A stretch of 64,000 nt of DNA from Chrysomallon squamiferum (Eukaryota; Mollusca; Gastropoda; Neomphalida; Peltospiridae), in NCBI GenBank assembly GCA_012295275.1, contig CM022670.1, positions 38,939,251 to 39,003,250 on the forward strand. Direction: 5' to 3'. The notes beneath the pieces were generated by a model, which was not told the origin of the DNA, searched no databases, and saw only the letters and a list, made by a program, of their open reading frames with translations. The translations under genes and the position numbers were made by a program. Positions 40,741 to 52,927 of the stretch are shown here, one piece after another (positions within the stretch are counted from its first letter, which is position 1; every line of letters begins with the position of its first letter).

Positions 40741-42554
40741 AATAAATTCATTAAAATAAATTCATTTATTTGCTTAACGAATATATACAATTTTTAGTTG
40801 CGACGTATGAATTGTTTTAAAATACATGAATACAAAAAAGTTAGAATCAACTGCTTTCGTTAATATTGCAAATTCGTTTTGAAAATGAAAAATTACACAA
40901 ACTTACGTATAATAGAATTTTTTATTGTAATACTGAGATATGTAAAAAACGATTTCATCCTTGCATTCACAATTTAATACTTTTTATTATTATTATTATT
41001 ATCATCATTTTCTATCTATCTATCTATCTATCTCTATCTTCATCTCTCTATTTCATACAGTCAACATTATTACCTCTACGTTTTGCTGTTTTTCTTTCAA
41101 CTATCAAAGAAAAAGATAATCTGGAATTACCACACGAAATGGCCATTGTGCAGCATCAAGGGTTACATTTTGGCGAAAAGAAACGTGTTTTAAGATAACG
41201 TTTTGTGATTTTTATTACTAAGGTCTTTGGTTACAAACGCTATTCTCCAAGTTCACGAACTTTGCTGGTGTTTGTAATCACGTTCTTGAAAGATCTTTGA
41301 ATCACCTTTTAGCTTCTAGACCAGCCTTAGAAGGTCAAATGGGCTTAGCGTTTTATTTTATTACAAAAATTATATGACTTGAACGAAGACGTTTAGAACA
41401 GAAATTCCAGCAATTCAAGGAGATCTCAAAAAAAAAAAAAAAAAAAAAAAAAAAAGAAGAAGATGAAAAAAAAACAGATGATGAAGAAAGCTTTTGACAC
41501 CGTCGGTTCTTATGCACTTAACTTTTTTCTTTTAATGTTTATTTTTTATTATTATTTTTTTATTTTTTTATCGCGTAAAAGTTTTTTTCTCTCTCTCTCT
41601 GTTTTTCTGTACCTTTGATAACGCTGTAATTAGAACAGGAACGAATGACACTAAAAAAAAAAAAAAAAAATTGTTCTGAAGTGTCTACCGATTTTGTTTT
41701 TGACAGAAACTGAAAAACAAAATATGACAAGCGCTGGAGTGAGTGACGTAATTAGGCCGCGTACTTTAAAAAACACGTGACAACGACACTGACATGTTGA
41801 CTACTTCGTGTCCAGCTGAAATGTGACAATGTCAACACTAATTAACAGTTAGCTTGGACGTTCAGTATTTGTTGTTGTCATTTTTATTGTTATTATTATT
41901 ATTATTGTTGTTACTATTGTTGTTGTTGTTGTTATTGTTCTTATTGTCGTTATTATTATCATTATCATAAATTATTATTATTATTGTAATCATCATCATC
42001 ATCATTATTATTATTATTAAACTATTATTATTATTACTGTTGTTGTTGTTGCTGTTGTTGTTGATGTCGTCGTTGTTGTTGCTGTTGTTTAATTATGTTT
42101 ATTTGTCAGCTATGTTCCAAATAATGTCTGCAGCGGTCAATAATATTGATAATTTTTAATTATTTTTCATTTTAATATACATCTACTTTAATAAATCCCA
42201 TTTAAAAAGAAATAAAAAATATTTAAATATATATATATATATATTACAAATAATAAACGTGAAAGGGTAAGATACGATCAGAAACACAAAAACGCGTAAC
42301 AGACTGAAGAAATTTAAATGTTGACTTTATTTGCTCAGCCTTTTAGGACTTATTCCCTAGCTCGTTATTTTGTAGTCATTCTTTACTACGTAGGATACTG
42401 ACCCAAAGAAATGAATACGTTCATTCAAAAAATTAATTTACGTGCGCGTGCTGACCTTAGCATCTAAAACTTGCTGTGTGGAAACGGAAAAAAAAGGTCG
42501 CCAGTTGTTGTTCTTTTTTAAATATTGTAATTAAATATGCTGTCAACTAAAGAC

Positions 42555-42665
<111 letters not shown>

Positions 42666-43394
42666 AACATTTATTACTTGTGCGGCCCGACTGAAGATGA
42701 ACAATGTCTCAAGCGGCCCACTTCTCGAAAAAGGTTGCCCATGTCTGTCCCACATAATTAAAAACTGTTTTGACTTCCATGTAATAATAAAATACGTTTC
42801 GGTAAATAAGGTTTTCAACACAATGGCTGTTATTTGTGACACTCACATTTTCCTTCACAGAATACAGCAGTAACTTTGGACTGTTCAAATAAATGTTCGT
42901 TCATCCGAAAAGTAAAATGCATTAAAATTACAAACAACCAGTTTGAAAAGGAAACAAAAAAAAAAAAAACCACATCATTATATAATGAATATTTATTTTT
43001 TCAGTCAATAACTTGTAGCTGTTAATTACACACATGTACAGATCCAACTGCGTATAATAATAAATAATAAATAATAATAATATAACCAAATCCCTGATGA
43101 TATTGAGCCACGAGTTTATTAATTATAGGAACAGTTTATCATTTATCGATCAGTGACATCTGCATGAAAAAAACACCATCGAGATGACAGTAATTTTGTA
43201 CTCGACTGCGAAATCGTGATTAAAATCTTCTGTTTATTTATTGTTCAGTTAACTGTTTGGTTATTTGCTTACACTAGAAAATATTCAGATATGAAAACAA
43301 ATTCTGTCGTTGAAATAAATGAAGTTTCCTACTTTACACAGTGAGTAGCAGAGCATTATAAATAATTCTGACATTAAAGAAATTCTATGCGGCA

Positions 43395-43745
43395 AAAACA
43401 GTAATAATAGTAGTAGTAGTAGTTGTTGTAGTTGTAGTATTAGTGGTTCCAGCAGTAGTAGTAATAATAAAGATAATGATGATGATAATAACAGTAAAAA
43501 TTATAATGACACTACTACTTCAACAGCTTCCACTCCTCCTACTACTACTAATACTGTTACTATTACAACTGCTACTACTGATAATACTGCTACTACGTCT
43601 AGTGAACTACTACTACTAATAATAATACTGCTACTACTACTCCTACTACCACTACTACTACTACTAGAAAGACTAGTTCTGCTGCTACCACTACTACTAC
43701 TACTACTGCTACCATTATATTTACTACTACAACTACTACTACTAC
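43395..43745. repeat. AGT / ACT trinucleotide block with opposite-strand arms
   Basis: An AGT-rich segment (43395-43470) is followed, after AAT/GAT repeats, by a long ACT-rich segment (43508-43745). AGT and ACT are reverse complements, so the two parts can pair as a long imperfect hairpin. Confidence 0.75.
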
Positions 43746-43812
43746 TAAACAGAATTCTTACTGACGATGAACACTGTAATTAGATTTCAAATTTATAATT
43801 GAAGGTTAATGT

Positions 43813-43818
43813 TTTATT
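43813..43818 (-). terminator. candidate poly(A) signal of ligand B
   Basis: An AATAAA hexamer on the minus strand lies about 175 bp past the ligand B stop codon and is followed by AT-rich sequence. Other AATAAA-like hexamers are common in this sequence, so position is the main support. Confidence 0.3.
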
Positions 43819-43935
43819 TGTTTTTTTTTACACGTATTTATCATGTCAGATTAACACACGAAACTTAAATAAATAAATAAAATTTTGTAAATAAATAAAA
43901 AAATAACTGAATATCAGTCATATTAAAAAAAAAGG

Positions 43936-43937
<2 letters not shown>

Positions 43938-43973
<36 letters not shown>
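43938..43973. repeat. (AT)n tract in the ligand B 3' region
   Basis: About 17 AT units lie 20 bp from the ligand B stop codon, inside the presumed 3' UTR. Confidence 0.9.
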
Positions 43974-43974
<1 letters not shown>

Positions 43975-43993
43975 CCTTATTAGGTAACAAGAC

Positions 43994-44732
43994 TCATCGA
44001 CAACCACATTGTGTAGCAGACATCTCTGGCAGTCGCTTGCTGATCAGGTTTCTGTTGCGTCCCATGTACAAAACGCTCACAGGAGCCAACAGAACAGCCG
44101 TGCACGACGTTTTCGGAAGCCTGGACACGTCCCGCAGATGCGACTGCTTCTGAAGCCACATCATCAGAGCGCCGTAGTTGTTGACGTTCTCCCACGATAC
44201 GCCGTACGTGCACTCTCCGACGCAGCTGTTGGCGTTGTACCCGCTGGGGCTGATGATCCAGTTCAGGCCGAGCGAGGAGAAGTCGACGTACCACGGTCGG
44301 ATCTTGCAGTCCAGTCCTCTCTCGTCGTCTCCGCTGCGTGAGATGTTGAATCGCCCGACGAAGCTGAGAGAGGCTTTCCTCTTCTGGCGTCTGCGGGTTC
44401 GACGCAGGGCGGAGGCGTCGATGTTTTCGTAGACGACGACGAGCGCTTGGTTGAGGTGCAAGCTGTGCTCGAAGCGCGCCAGTCTGTGTCTGAAAGAACT
44501 GGAGATTTCTATCCACGGGCTAGTGGGGTTCCGTGCATTGCTGAGCAAAGCCTCGGTGGCGTCGTAGATGAGGTAGTCGACGGACGGTTGTGGAATTAGC
44601 TCTAAGAGATCTGAAAATAAAAACCAAAAAGACAAAAAACTAAGTAATGTTACGAGATATGAAAAAAAAAATGTTTTGTTATTTTTACGTAGCCACTGAT
44701 TGTTTGTTTGTTTCTGTGTTATACATATACAT

Positions 44733-44767
<35 letters not shown>

Positions 44768-45216
44768 TTATTAACTGTATACTGTTACTAAGCGATATTT
44801 TAAATTTTCCAGTGATATTTTAAATACTTGACAAATTGTCTCTGAATAATCTATCTAAAATTAAAATATGGAAACTAGCGTTTTGAAACCAAGCAATAAT
44901 TCAGTATAATAAGCAACATTTGTAATGCAGAATTCAATATTTAAAAAAAAAAAAAAAAAAAAAAAAAATACTAAGTGTTTTTCAGCATTTGCGAATAGTT
45001 TGATAGAAGAATAAACACTGAGAAATCACTCACATCCCTCAAATGTTACTTGAGTTTTGGCTACGAGAGATCGTTTTAAAATCTTCTTCACGGGAAAAAC
45101 CAAATCAACGGAAAAAATGTTGAACTTATTTGGTAAATAAGTCAAATTGAAATTCAAACCTCTCTTGATAGCTTTCTTCGATCCAAAAATAACTGAAAAT
45201 AAAGTTTCAGATGAAA

Positions 45217-45278
<62 letters not shown>

Positions 45279-47798
45279 CGACGCAGGAATTATAGTAGTG
45301 ATGTTAGCAATACAAATAACCTACGGTGGAAGTATTAAGAAAACAGATAACAGAGGAACTACGTGTACGTTAAAAACAGAATACTAGTAAACAGATAACA
45401 GAGAAACAACGTGTAATTTAAAAACAGAATTCTAGTAAACAGATAACAGAAGAACTATGTGTAAGTTAAAAACAGAATACTAGTAAACAGATATCAGAGG
45501 AACTACGTATAAGTTAAACACAGAATTCTAGTAAACACATAACAGAGGAACTACGTGTAAGTTAAAAACAGAATTCTAGTAAACAGATAACCGAGAAACT
45601 ACGTGTAAGTTAAACACAGAATTCTAGTAAACAGATAACCGAGAAATTACGTGTAAGTTAAACACAGAATTTTAGTAAACAGATAACCGAGAAACTACGT
45701 GTAAGTTAAACACAGAATTCTAGTAAACAGATAACCGAGAAATTACGTGTAAGTTAAACATAGAATTTTAGTAAACAGATAACCGAGAAACTACGTGTAA
45801 GTTAAACACAGAATTCTAGTAAACACATAACCGAGAAATTACGTGTAAGTTAAACATAGAATTTTAGTAAACAGATAACCGAGAAACTACGTGTAAGTTA
45901 AACACAGAATTCTAGTAAACAGATATCAAAGGAACTTAGTGTAAGTTAAAAACAGAATTCTAGTAAAGAGATAACCGAGAAACTACGTTTACGTTAAAGA
46001 CAGAATTGTAGTAAACACATAACAGAGGAACAAAGTGTTAGTTAAAAACGGGTTTCTAGTAAACAGATAACCGAGAAACTACGTTTACGTTAAAGACAGA
46101 ATACTGGTAAACAGATAACCGAGAAACTACGTTTACGTTAAAGACAGAATACTGGTAAACAGATAACCGAGAAACTACGTTTACGTTAAAGACAGAATAC
46201 TGGTAAACAGATAACCGAGAAACTACGTTTAAGTTAAAGACAGAATTCTTGTAAACAGATATCAGAGGAACTAAGTATAAGTTAAAAACAGAATTCTAGT
46301 AAAGAGATAACCGAGAAACTACGTGTAAGTTAAAAACAGAATACTCGTAAACAGATATCTTAGGAACTACGTGTAAGTTAAAAACAGAATTCTTGTAAAC
46401 AGATAACAGAGAAACTACGTTTAAGTCAAAGACAGAATTCTAGTAAACAGATAACAAAGGAACTACGTGTAAGTTAAAAACGGAATTCCAGCAAACAGAT
46501 AACCGAGAAACTACGTTTACGTTAAAGACACAATCCTGGTAAACAGCTACGTGCAAGTTAAAAACGGGTTTCTAGTAAAGAGACAAATGCGGGGACGGTG
46601 CAAGGTTTAAAGGTGGCGGTCGGTGTGAGTGTGACAGGTGTGGTGTGAGTGGTGAACCCAGTTTAAAACGAGCGCATAGTGACAGGTGCCTCAGGACGAA
46701 CTTGTAACCTCTGCCGCGTTTTACGTGACACGTGCTCAGTCTGCACTGGATGTTTTAGTATTGAACTTGACTTATTTCTCTCTCCGCAGCGACAGCTTAG
46801 TAAACATGATAAGTGTGGGATTTTTAAAATACACACAAGTACATATCACAGATGTACGTATACAGCACAGATCTGTGTATCTGTCTATTGACTCTTTGTC
46901 TCTCTATCTGTCAATGTGTGTGTGTGTGTGTACGTGTGTGTGCGTGTGTGTGTGTGAGAATTCATGTCACAGAAAACTAATAATATAACTATTAATGTAA
47001 AATACGTTCTAGTGGGTTTTATTTTTTGGGTTTTTTTTAATCCATAAGCAAACATTAATTTAAAATATTTTAGTTTTAACTGTAACTAAATTATTAAACT
47101 GTAGAGAAAACATTTATCCACTGTAGTAAATTTTAAGTCACAAAAGGTACATTATTCAATACTGTAGATGCATGTTTTAAGCTATAAAGCTTACGTATTA
47201 AGCATGATGTTTTGGTTTTTTGGCACTTCGGATAAAACGGACTTTAAAAAACAAAAAGTTAAGAGATTCAGACAGGGCATCTTCTAAACAGGCCATGAAC
47301 GTCTGCATTCGCTCTGCTATTTATTGATTGTGTAATTACCACCGTTTTCTGACATTAATTAAGTAAACATTGAAGAACCGTAAAAATATGATAAAGTCAT
47401 TTGCTTTGATTACACTTTTATTTTGTACTTTTAAAATATTTGTATTCCGTGCATAAGCTGTCTGGCAAGGTTAAAAAACAAGTAAACATCAACACAAAGG
47501 ACGCGGTCTGATGATACTTCTCAACTTCCGATTTGTCAAATAACAGAAGCAAGGTGAAAACGTGCCAGCAAAGGTTTATCGTGGAATACAAAACATGTGA
47601 CTATCAACCAACATTTTTTCTTTTTTTTCTCATAAACTGGGCTTCTCGGTCACAAAGCAGAAACAATACAAATGTTTTTCCAAGTTCTACTTTAATTTAA
47701 ACTTTATAGGAACAATGTCCCCACGGTTGTAAATTTATCAATCAAATGAAACCTACTGACCCTTAACCTAGTTGCATTTTTAATAATAATAATAATAA

Positions 47799-47829
<31 letters not shown>

Positions 47830-48702
47830 AAGAAGAAGAAGATGAAGAAGAAGAAGAAGAAGAAGAAGATGAAGAAGAAGAAGAAGAAGAAAATGATGAT
47901 GAGTTTCATGATTATGAAAAGAACAATAACATCAGCAACAATAACAGTACTATTACTACTACTACTACTACTACTACTACTAATAATAATAATAACAATA
48001 ATAATCATATTAAGAAGAAGAAGAATTAGTAACAAGACCAACGCACACTTAAAGATAAGACTTGTGCTTTCTATTTTTACGTTTTTATGAACTCTTCATA
48101 CTTCATCTGTATAATTTCTTTAGATCCTTAAATCTACTTCTTAAAGATTATTTTGGCTACAAATGTTTTAATAATATTTTACAAATATATATCTATATAC
48201 TCTATAAAAATAAAAATAATAATAACTTCAACACACACAGAATTACTGCTACAACTGCTACTTCTACTACTGTTACTACTAATCAGTTTGTACAAATCAT
48301 AAAACTGATTTATGTATTTTATTTATTAATACTTATTTAACCTTATTGATCGAATTTTAAACAAAATTAAGCAAAAGCTAACATCTAAAATCTCAAACCT
48401 TTTTGGCGCTGCACTTTGAAACTCCAGATTGCCTGATTTTTGTAGAACGTTTTCCCCGAATCGTCGAGTTCTTCGTCTTCTAGTTTCATTTTGTTGTGAA
48501 GTTCAAGGACGTATCTAGGAACCTCTTCTCTCATCTCCCCAGCGGAAAGGAGAGTCTGCGAAATGTTTATGGAGGGCAGAAAATACGACAGCCATTTTGA
48601 ATCGAAGCCGGCGTGCCCTGCACGTCTGCAACCAACAGACTGCAGAAATAAAAACACACAGGACATTTTTTTGAAAATGTTTCCAAAGAAGCTGATCTTC
48701 AT
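43994..48702 (-). CDS. TGF-beta superfamily ligand B, six-cysteine, three exons
   Basis: Tandem paralogue of ligand A. Exons: 48399-48702 (ATG at 48702), 45034-45192, 43994-44610; both introns phase 1; the joined length of 1080 nt gives 359 residues. The signal peptide includes MSCVFLFLQSV. Prodomain landmarks are VPRYVLELHNKM and AIWSFKVQRQ (exon 1), NFNLTYLPNKFNIFSVDLVF (exon 2, which I found by homology to ligand A) and NQALVVVYENID (exon 3). A very basic stretch, RRTRRRQKRK, around residues 224-233 provides furin sites. The cystine-knot domain starts at Cys256 (CKIRPWYVDF), then GYNANSCVGEC, LPKTSCTAV and the terminal CGCR. The interchain cysteine is Ser (TSC where BMP2 has ACC). The mature domain is 104 residues and about 40% identical to ligand A, including SKRLPEM and YNAN. 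Subfamily not assigned. Confidence 0.92.
44726..44768. repeat. (ATTT)n microsatellite in ligand B intron 2
   Basis: About ten ATTT units in the 423-bp intron between the exons at 43994-44610 and 45034-45192. A poly(A) run (44944-44968) is in the same intron. Confidence 0.9.
45217..45279. repeat. (ATT)n microsatellite at the end of ligand B intron 1
   Basis: About 21 ATT units lie 25 bp beyond the acceptor of exon 45034-45192, between that exon and the 48-bp minisatellite. Confidence 0.95.
45331..46582. repeat. 48-bp minisatellite, about 26 units, in ligand B intron 1
   Basis: Units of the form gaaactacgtgtaagttaaa, then cacagaattctagtaaacag, then ataaccga. Two main variants alternate: gtgtaagttaaacacagaattctagta and gtttacgttaaagacagaatactggta. 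I counted 26 units; 22 keep GTAAACA (a forkhead core) and about 14 keep the adjoined GTAAACAGATAA, which adds a GATA-type AGATAA. Outer units are more diverged than central ones, typical of unequal exchange. The array is intronic, about 140 bp from exon 45034-45192. Confidence 0.95.
46590..46850. promoter_or_regulatory. GC-richer block in ligand B intron 1, possible regulatory element
   Basis: Directly after the minisatellite the sequence becomes much richer in G and C. It contains gacaggtgtggtgtgagtgg (T-box-like AGGTGTG and E-box-like CAGGTG), a second gacaggtg, and tacgtgacacgtgctc (E-box). The short ORFs crossing it are not recognisable. An intronic enhancer is one reading; no evidence beyond motifs and composition. 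Confidence 0.3.
47779..48022. repeat. AAT/AGA/ACT trinucleotide block in ligand B intron 1
   Basis: AAT units pass into about 25 AGA units with GAT interruptions, then a short unique piece, ACT units, AAT units and AGA again. Readings as poly-Lys or poly-Phe are artefacts. Confidence 0.9.
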
Positions 48703-48780
48703 CTTGGTTTAAGTTTTACGTTAGTCGTTACAGTTCACAAGGAATTACGTTCAAACACGATTTGTAGCTGAATAGAAAAC

Positions 48781-48797
48781 CACGTGTAGATGCAAAT
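48781..48797 (-). promoter_or_regulatory. E-box and POU octamer upstream of ligand B
   Basis: A CACGTG palindrome (48781-48786) and a perfect POU octamer ATTTGCAT on the minus strand (48790-48797) lie together 80-95 bp upstream of the ligand B ATG, where promoter or leader sequence is expected. A weak TATA-like TTTATAG lies about 30 bp further upstream. Chance occurrence cannot be excluded. Confidence 0.35.
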
Positions 48798-49578
48798 GTG
48801 AAAATAAGTGAACTGTCAGCTATAAAAAAATTTAAAAAAAAATAAACTGCCACAACGTACTGGTCACCGTATTTGATTCGCGTGTTTGTGTAACGATGTT
48901 TAGCACAGTGAAATAAATCCGAATAGGTCACTTTTTACATGTAAATAAACAACACTGATTTCAGTGTGTCGTCAAATATGTCTTCTTTTTCTTCTTTTTT
49001 TGAATTCCAGTTATAAATAAATGAAAATATATATAAATATGTTGAGCAAAGTAACTACCATTAATTTTATAAATGGTGAACTAAATGATGACTAAGTTAT
49101 ATTTTTGTGTAATTATTTTAAATGCAGTTATTACGGTTTTCATACAAAGTGGGTAACTGATGGTTTGGTTGCAATGATCAGTAACTCGAAACAGGTTAAC
49201 AAACAAAATAGTATTCATTAAATAGAACAGAGAGAGAGAAATTAGAACAATTAGAAAATAATTAAGAAGACAAATCTGGATGACTATAGGCTTACATGTA
49301 ATATGTTCACACTGGTCTTCATTTCTCAGTAAGCTGACGAACAAGACAAATGCTGATGACGATAATCCTAATCTTTATACTGGAAAATCTTTGATAATGT
49401 TTACTAATACTGTAAAGTTTTGACGATTGTGTAATTGATTCTTTTCAACGGTTTGTTACACTCAAATTTATTTATATATTTATTTATTTTTATACTAGAT
49501 CCTCAGTAAAAAGAAGTAACAATTTCATGGATGAAAAAAAAAAAAAAAAAAACCGCTGCATTTCTTTTGGTTACTATT

Positions 49579-49616
<38 letters not shown>

Positions 49617-49640
49617 TTTTATTTTATTTATTTATTTATT

Positions 49641-49706
<66 letters not shown>

Positions 49707-51407
49707 TTTTTTTTTCAGAATGAGGTATTTCATCTTAATGTAAAAAATTCCAAAATTAAAAACACTTCAGACATTTATATCCAAAATCCCATGTAAAGGA
49801 AAGTGATTCCACCGCCATTAAATACAAATACATTTTAAAGATGTTGTTTTTCTATTTTTGCATCAAGTCTAAGACAGTTACAGAGAAAGAAAGAAGGGTT
49901 AGGATGAGGAGATTATTACGAACGAATAACGTTATACAATAACAGTATATAAATATTTAGATTAGAATAATTTACTCTCTATGCTATTTTGCTGGTTCTC
50001 TCTTTGGCAAGGTGGCCATTAACGAACTGTGCACGTCTGCTCATAGATGGAGTCAGTTAATATCAAACGTAAATTATTTTTTGATACTGAAAACTCCTCG
50101 GATCATGAATTAAGTTTATCAAAAATGTCGTGACTATCTTATTATTTTTAAAATAACAAATACAATGAATTTTTTCGATTTCGTTATCGTTTCTTTAACA
50201 ATACTAATTAGTTATCGAAAACGGGTAAGGTAATAATTGTCCAAATTTCTCTTCTTTGTCGTGTAAATGTAGGCTTTATAATAACAAATAATGAACGTCA
50301 GTAGAGTCATGCAACTAATTTTAATATTAATTTAATGTCTGTTTATTTATTTATTTATTTATTTTTATCTATCTGTTTTTTTTTATTTTTGGTTTGACTT
50401 CTTTCAAATCTAGAAATAAGGTTACAGTATTAATATAAAATCATCAGCGTGTAAAGATTTCATTTCGCAAATCTACGTTATAAGACTTCACATGACAACA
50501 TTTATAATTCCGATTTTGTGCATCAAGAGCATTTTACCTTTATCTATTTTTATATCATTAAATCAATCGTTATCGTTTTAATTTGCAATTTATTATTAAC
50601 TGTATTTGTAGTTAAAGATTTATTTATTTAATGTTTTTTTTTGTGTGTTTGTTGTTTTTTCTTCTGTTTTTTTTTTTTTTTATATTTATATATATACTCT
50701 TAAAACATCTTAATCGTTTTGAATTTGCTATTTAATTATTATATTTATTTCTATTTATTTATTTATTGTTGGTTGTTTGGGGTTTTTTTTTTTTTTTTTT
50801 TTGGTTTGTTTTTGTGACGGGGTTTGGGGGTGTTGTAGGTTTTTTTTGATGGGTGTTTTTGCTGCAAGGGTGGAAACCATTTTTCTAATTTTATTTTTGT
50901 GACGAAAAAGTTAAATCAAACACGTATTATAGATTTATCAATTTAATCAACTGAATAAATGAACATACACATTTAAAAAAAAAATTATTGCTAAATAAAT
51001 AAAGCAAAAAATTACTTTTTTGTTTGTTTGTTTGTTTGGTTTTGGAGGGTTTTTTTAAATGGTTTTTTGGCTTCATTTTGGGAAATGATTAATCTTCCAT
51101 TTTATATCATTTCATTGATACAAATGATTTTATTAGAAAAAAAAAATCAAAATACTGAATGACATGCATAGATGTTATCTTAACAACTGGAAGATAGTTT
51201 AAAATTATTCAACCACAATATTTTAAAATCTTTTTACATTTTTTTAAAGCTATATGTAACATACCCGTCTATACTAAAATAATGGGATCAAGATATTAAA
51301 AATAATAATATATATATAAAATATTTGATATAAAATTATTAAAACAAGTTATTTGATATAACGTTTTGAAAATCAACAACAACCAGAAATAGTAAATAAA
51401 ATAAATA

Positions 51408-51423
51408 AAATGAATAAATAAAA

Positions 51424-51494
<71 letters not shown>

Positions 51495-51512
51495 ATGAAT
51501 AAAATAAATACA

Positions 51513-51551
<39 letters not shown>

Positions 51552-51600
51552 AATAAATAAAATAAATAAATAAAAATAATAAATACATAAATGAAGATAA
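51408..51600. repeat. (AAAT)n microsatellite
   Basis: About 45 AAAT units with occasional AAAAT and AATG interruptions. The minus-strand frame reads as Leu-Phe-Ile-Tyr repeats. Confidence 0.95.
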
Positions 51601-51617
51601 ATAATAATAAAAAAATA

Positions 51618-51650
<33 letters not shown>

Positions 51651-51922
51651 AAAGGACAAAAAAGATAAAGAAGAAATACGTTTTATAGCCATTTCTTTAT
51701 TTCAACAATGAATACGCAAAATCAGTGTTGGTTAGAATACTTGCTATATGAAAACAGGTCTACTACATATCACAGATGCTTGGTAAAATTGAATTTCTGT
51801 CCACACATTAACGTACGTTTGTATGAACAGACTGACTATCAGCAATGCAGTCATAATCAAGAGTACATAATTAACTCCAATTAGGATTAGTATTTGATCA
51901 TTAGTCTGTTTTTAACAATTTC

Positions 51923-51926
<4 letters not shown>

Positions 51927-51977
<51 letters not shown>
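51927..51977. repeat. poly(T) run
   Basis: About 50 uninterrupted T residues. If read on the minus strand it is a poly(A) stretch, but no retroelement body was recognised next to it. Confidence 0.85.
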
Positions 51978-52894
51978 CTTCTTCAATATATTTTGAGTTC
52001 AGAAGTTTTTTTTTGTGGATGTTTTTGTGAACATAATATAGTTATACATGAAATAATCAGTGGATGGTGAAATAAATAAATACATTGTGAGGAAAGCACT
52101 AAAGAATGGGTTTACAAGTTAGTTTTAAGTATTTTAATCTCACGGAGAGCTTGTATATACTAACGCTCTTATGGCTGCAGGTATAAACGAACCGCAATAA
52201 AACAAACAGAAAAGAAAAAGAAAAAAAAAAAGATAATAATAATAATACAACCGTCATCAGGTACAAAACAGTAATAAAAATAATGTTTTTGTTTTTTTCG
52301 TTTTTTAACTCACAAAACATCACAGATTTTGTCTTTATTTTTTCTATCCCCACCCTCCATCTTCCATTCCTGCAATGTCTTCCACGATAGTTACGCTTAT
52401 TTCAGTATTTACCAATATTTATTTACCATTCATAGATTGTTTATTCTGTTTTTGCATATAAATTTTATTTTAAATTCTTCCATTGTTTGTATTTATTTGG
52501 GTATATACGTTTTATCTGTTATTTATGTAATTTTTTTTTATATTTATTTAATAATTATTTTCGTTTCTTTTTACATTATCGTAACCAGGATAAAAGTTAT
52601 TTTGGGAGAAAAATCTTCAAGTTTCTGTTATTCATAGGATGGATTTCCTTTAAAAGTTCAATGGATTTCCCTTCATTTTTTTTTTTTTTTTTTTATTGCT
52701 GTTTTAATTTAAAAAGTTGATTTCTTATAACATCATAAAAATTTATTTATTTCAGTGAAATTTTTATTGACATTATTTATTGTCTTAGAAAAATATTAAA
52801 TTTATAAAAAAAAAAAAATCTTATAAATAAAAATCAATAATCTAGAATACTGATCAATTTTGTATCAGAACTAAAATCAATATTAAAACAAAAC

Positions 52895-52927
<33 letters not shown>

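Noticed and set aside
44009-44341. Plus-strand open frames over the ligand B mature exon, and likewise 36260-36610 over ligand A
   Set aside because: They are antisense shadows of GC-richer true exons. The minus-strand frames carry the cystine-knot domains.
45331-46582. CRISPR-like appearance of regularly spaced repeats
   Set aside because: The units are directly adjacent tandem copies with no unique spacers, in a spliced animal gene. This is a minisatellite.
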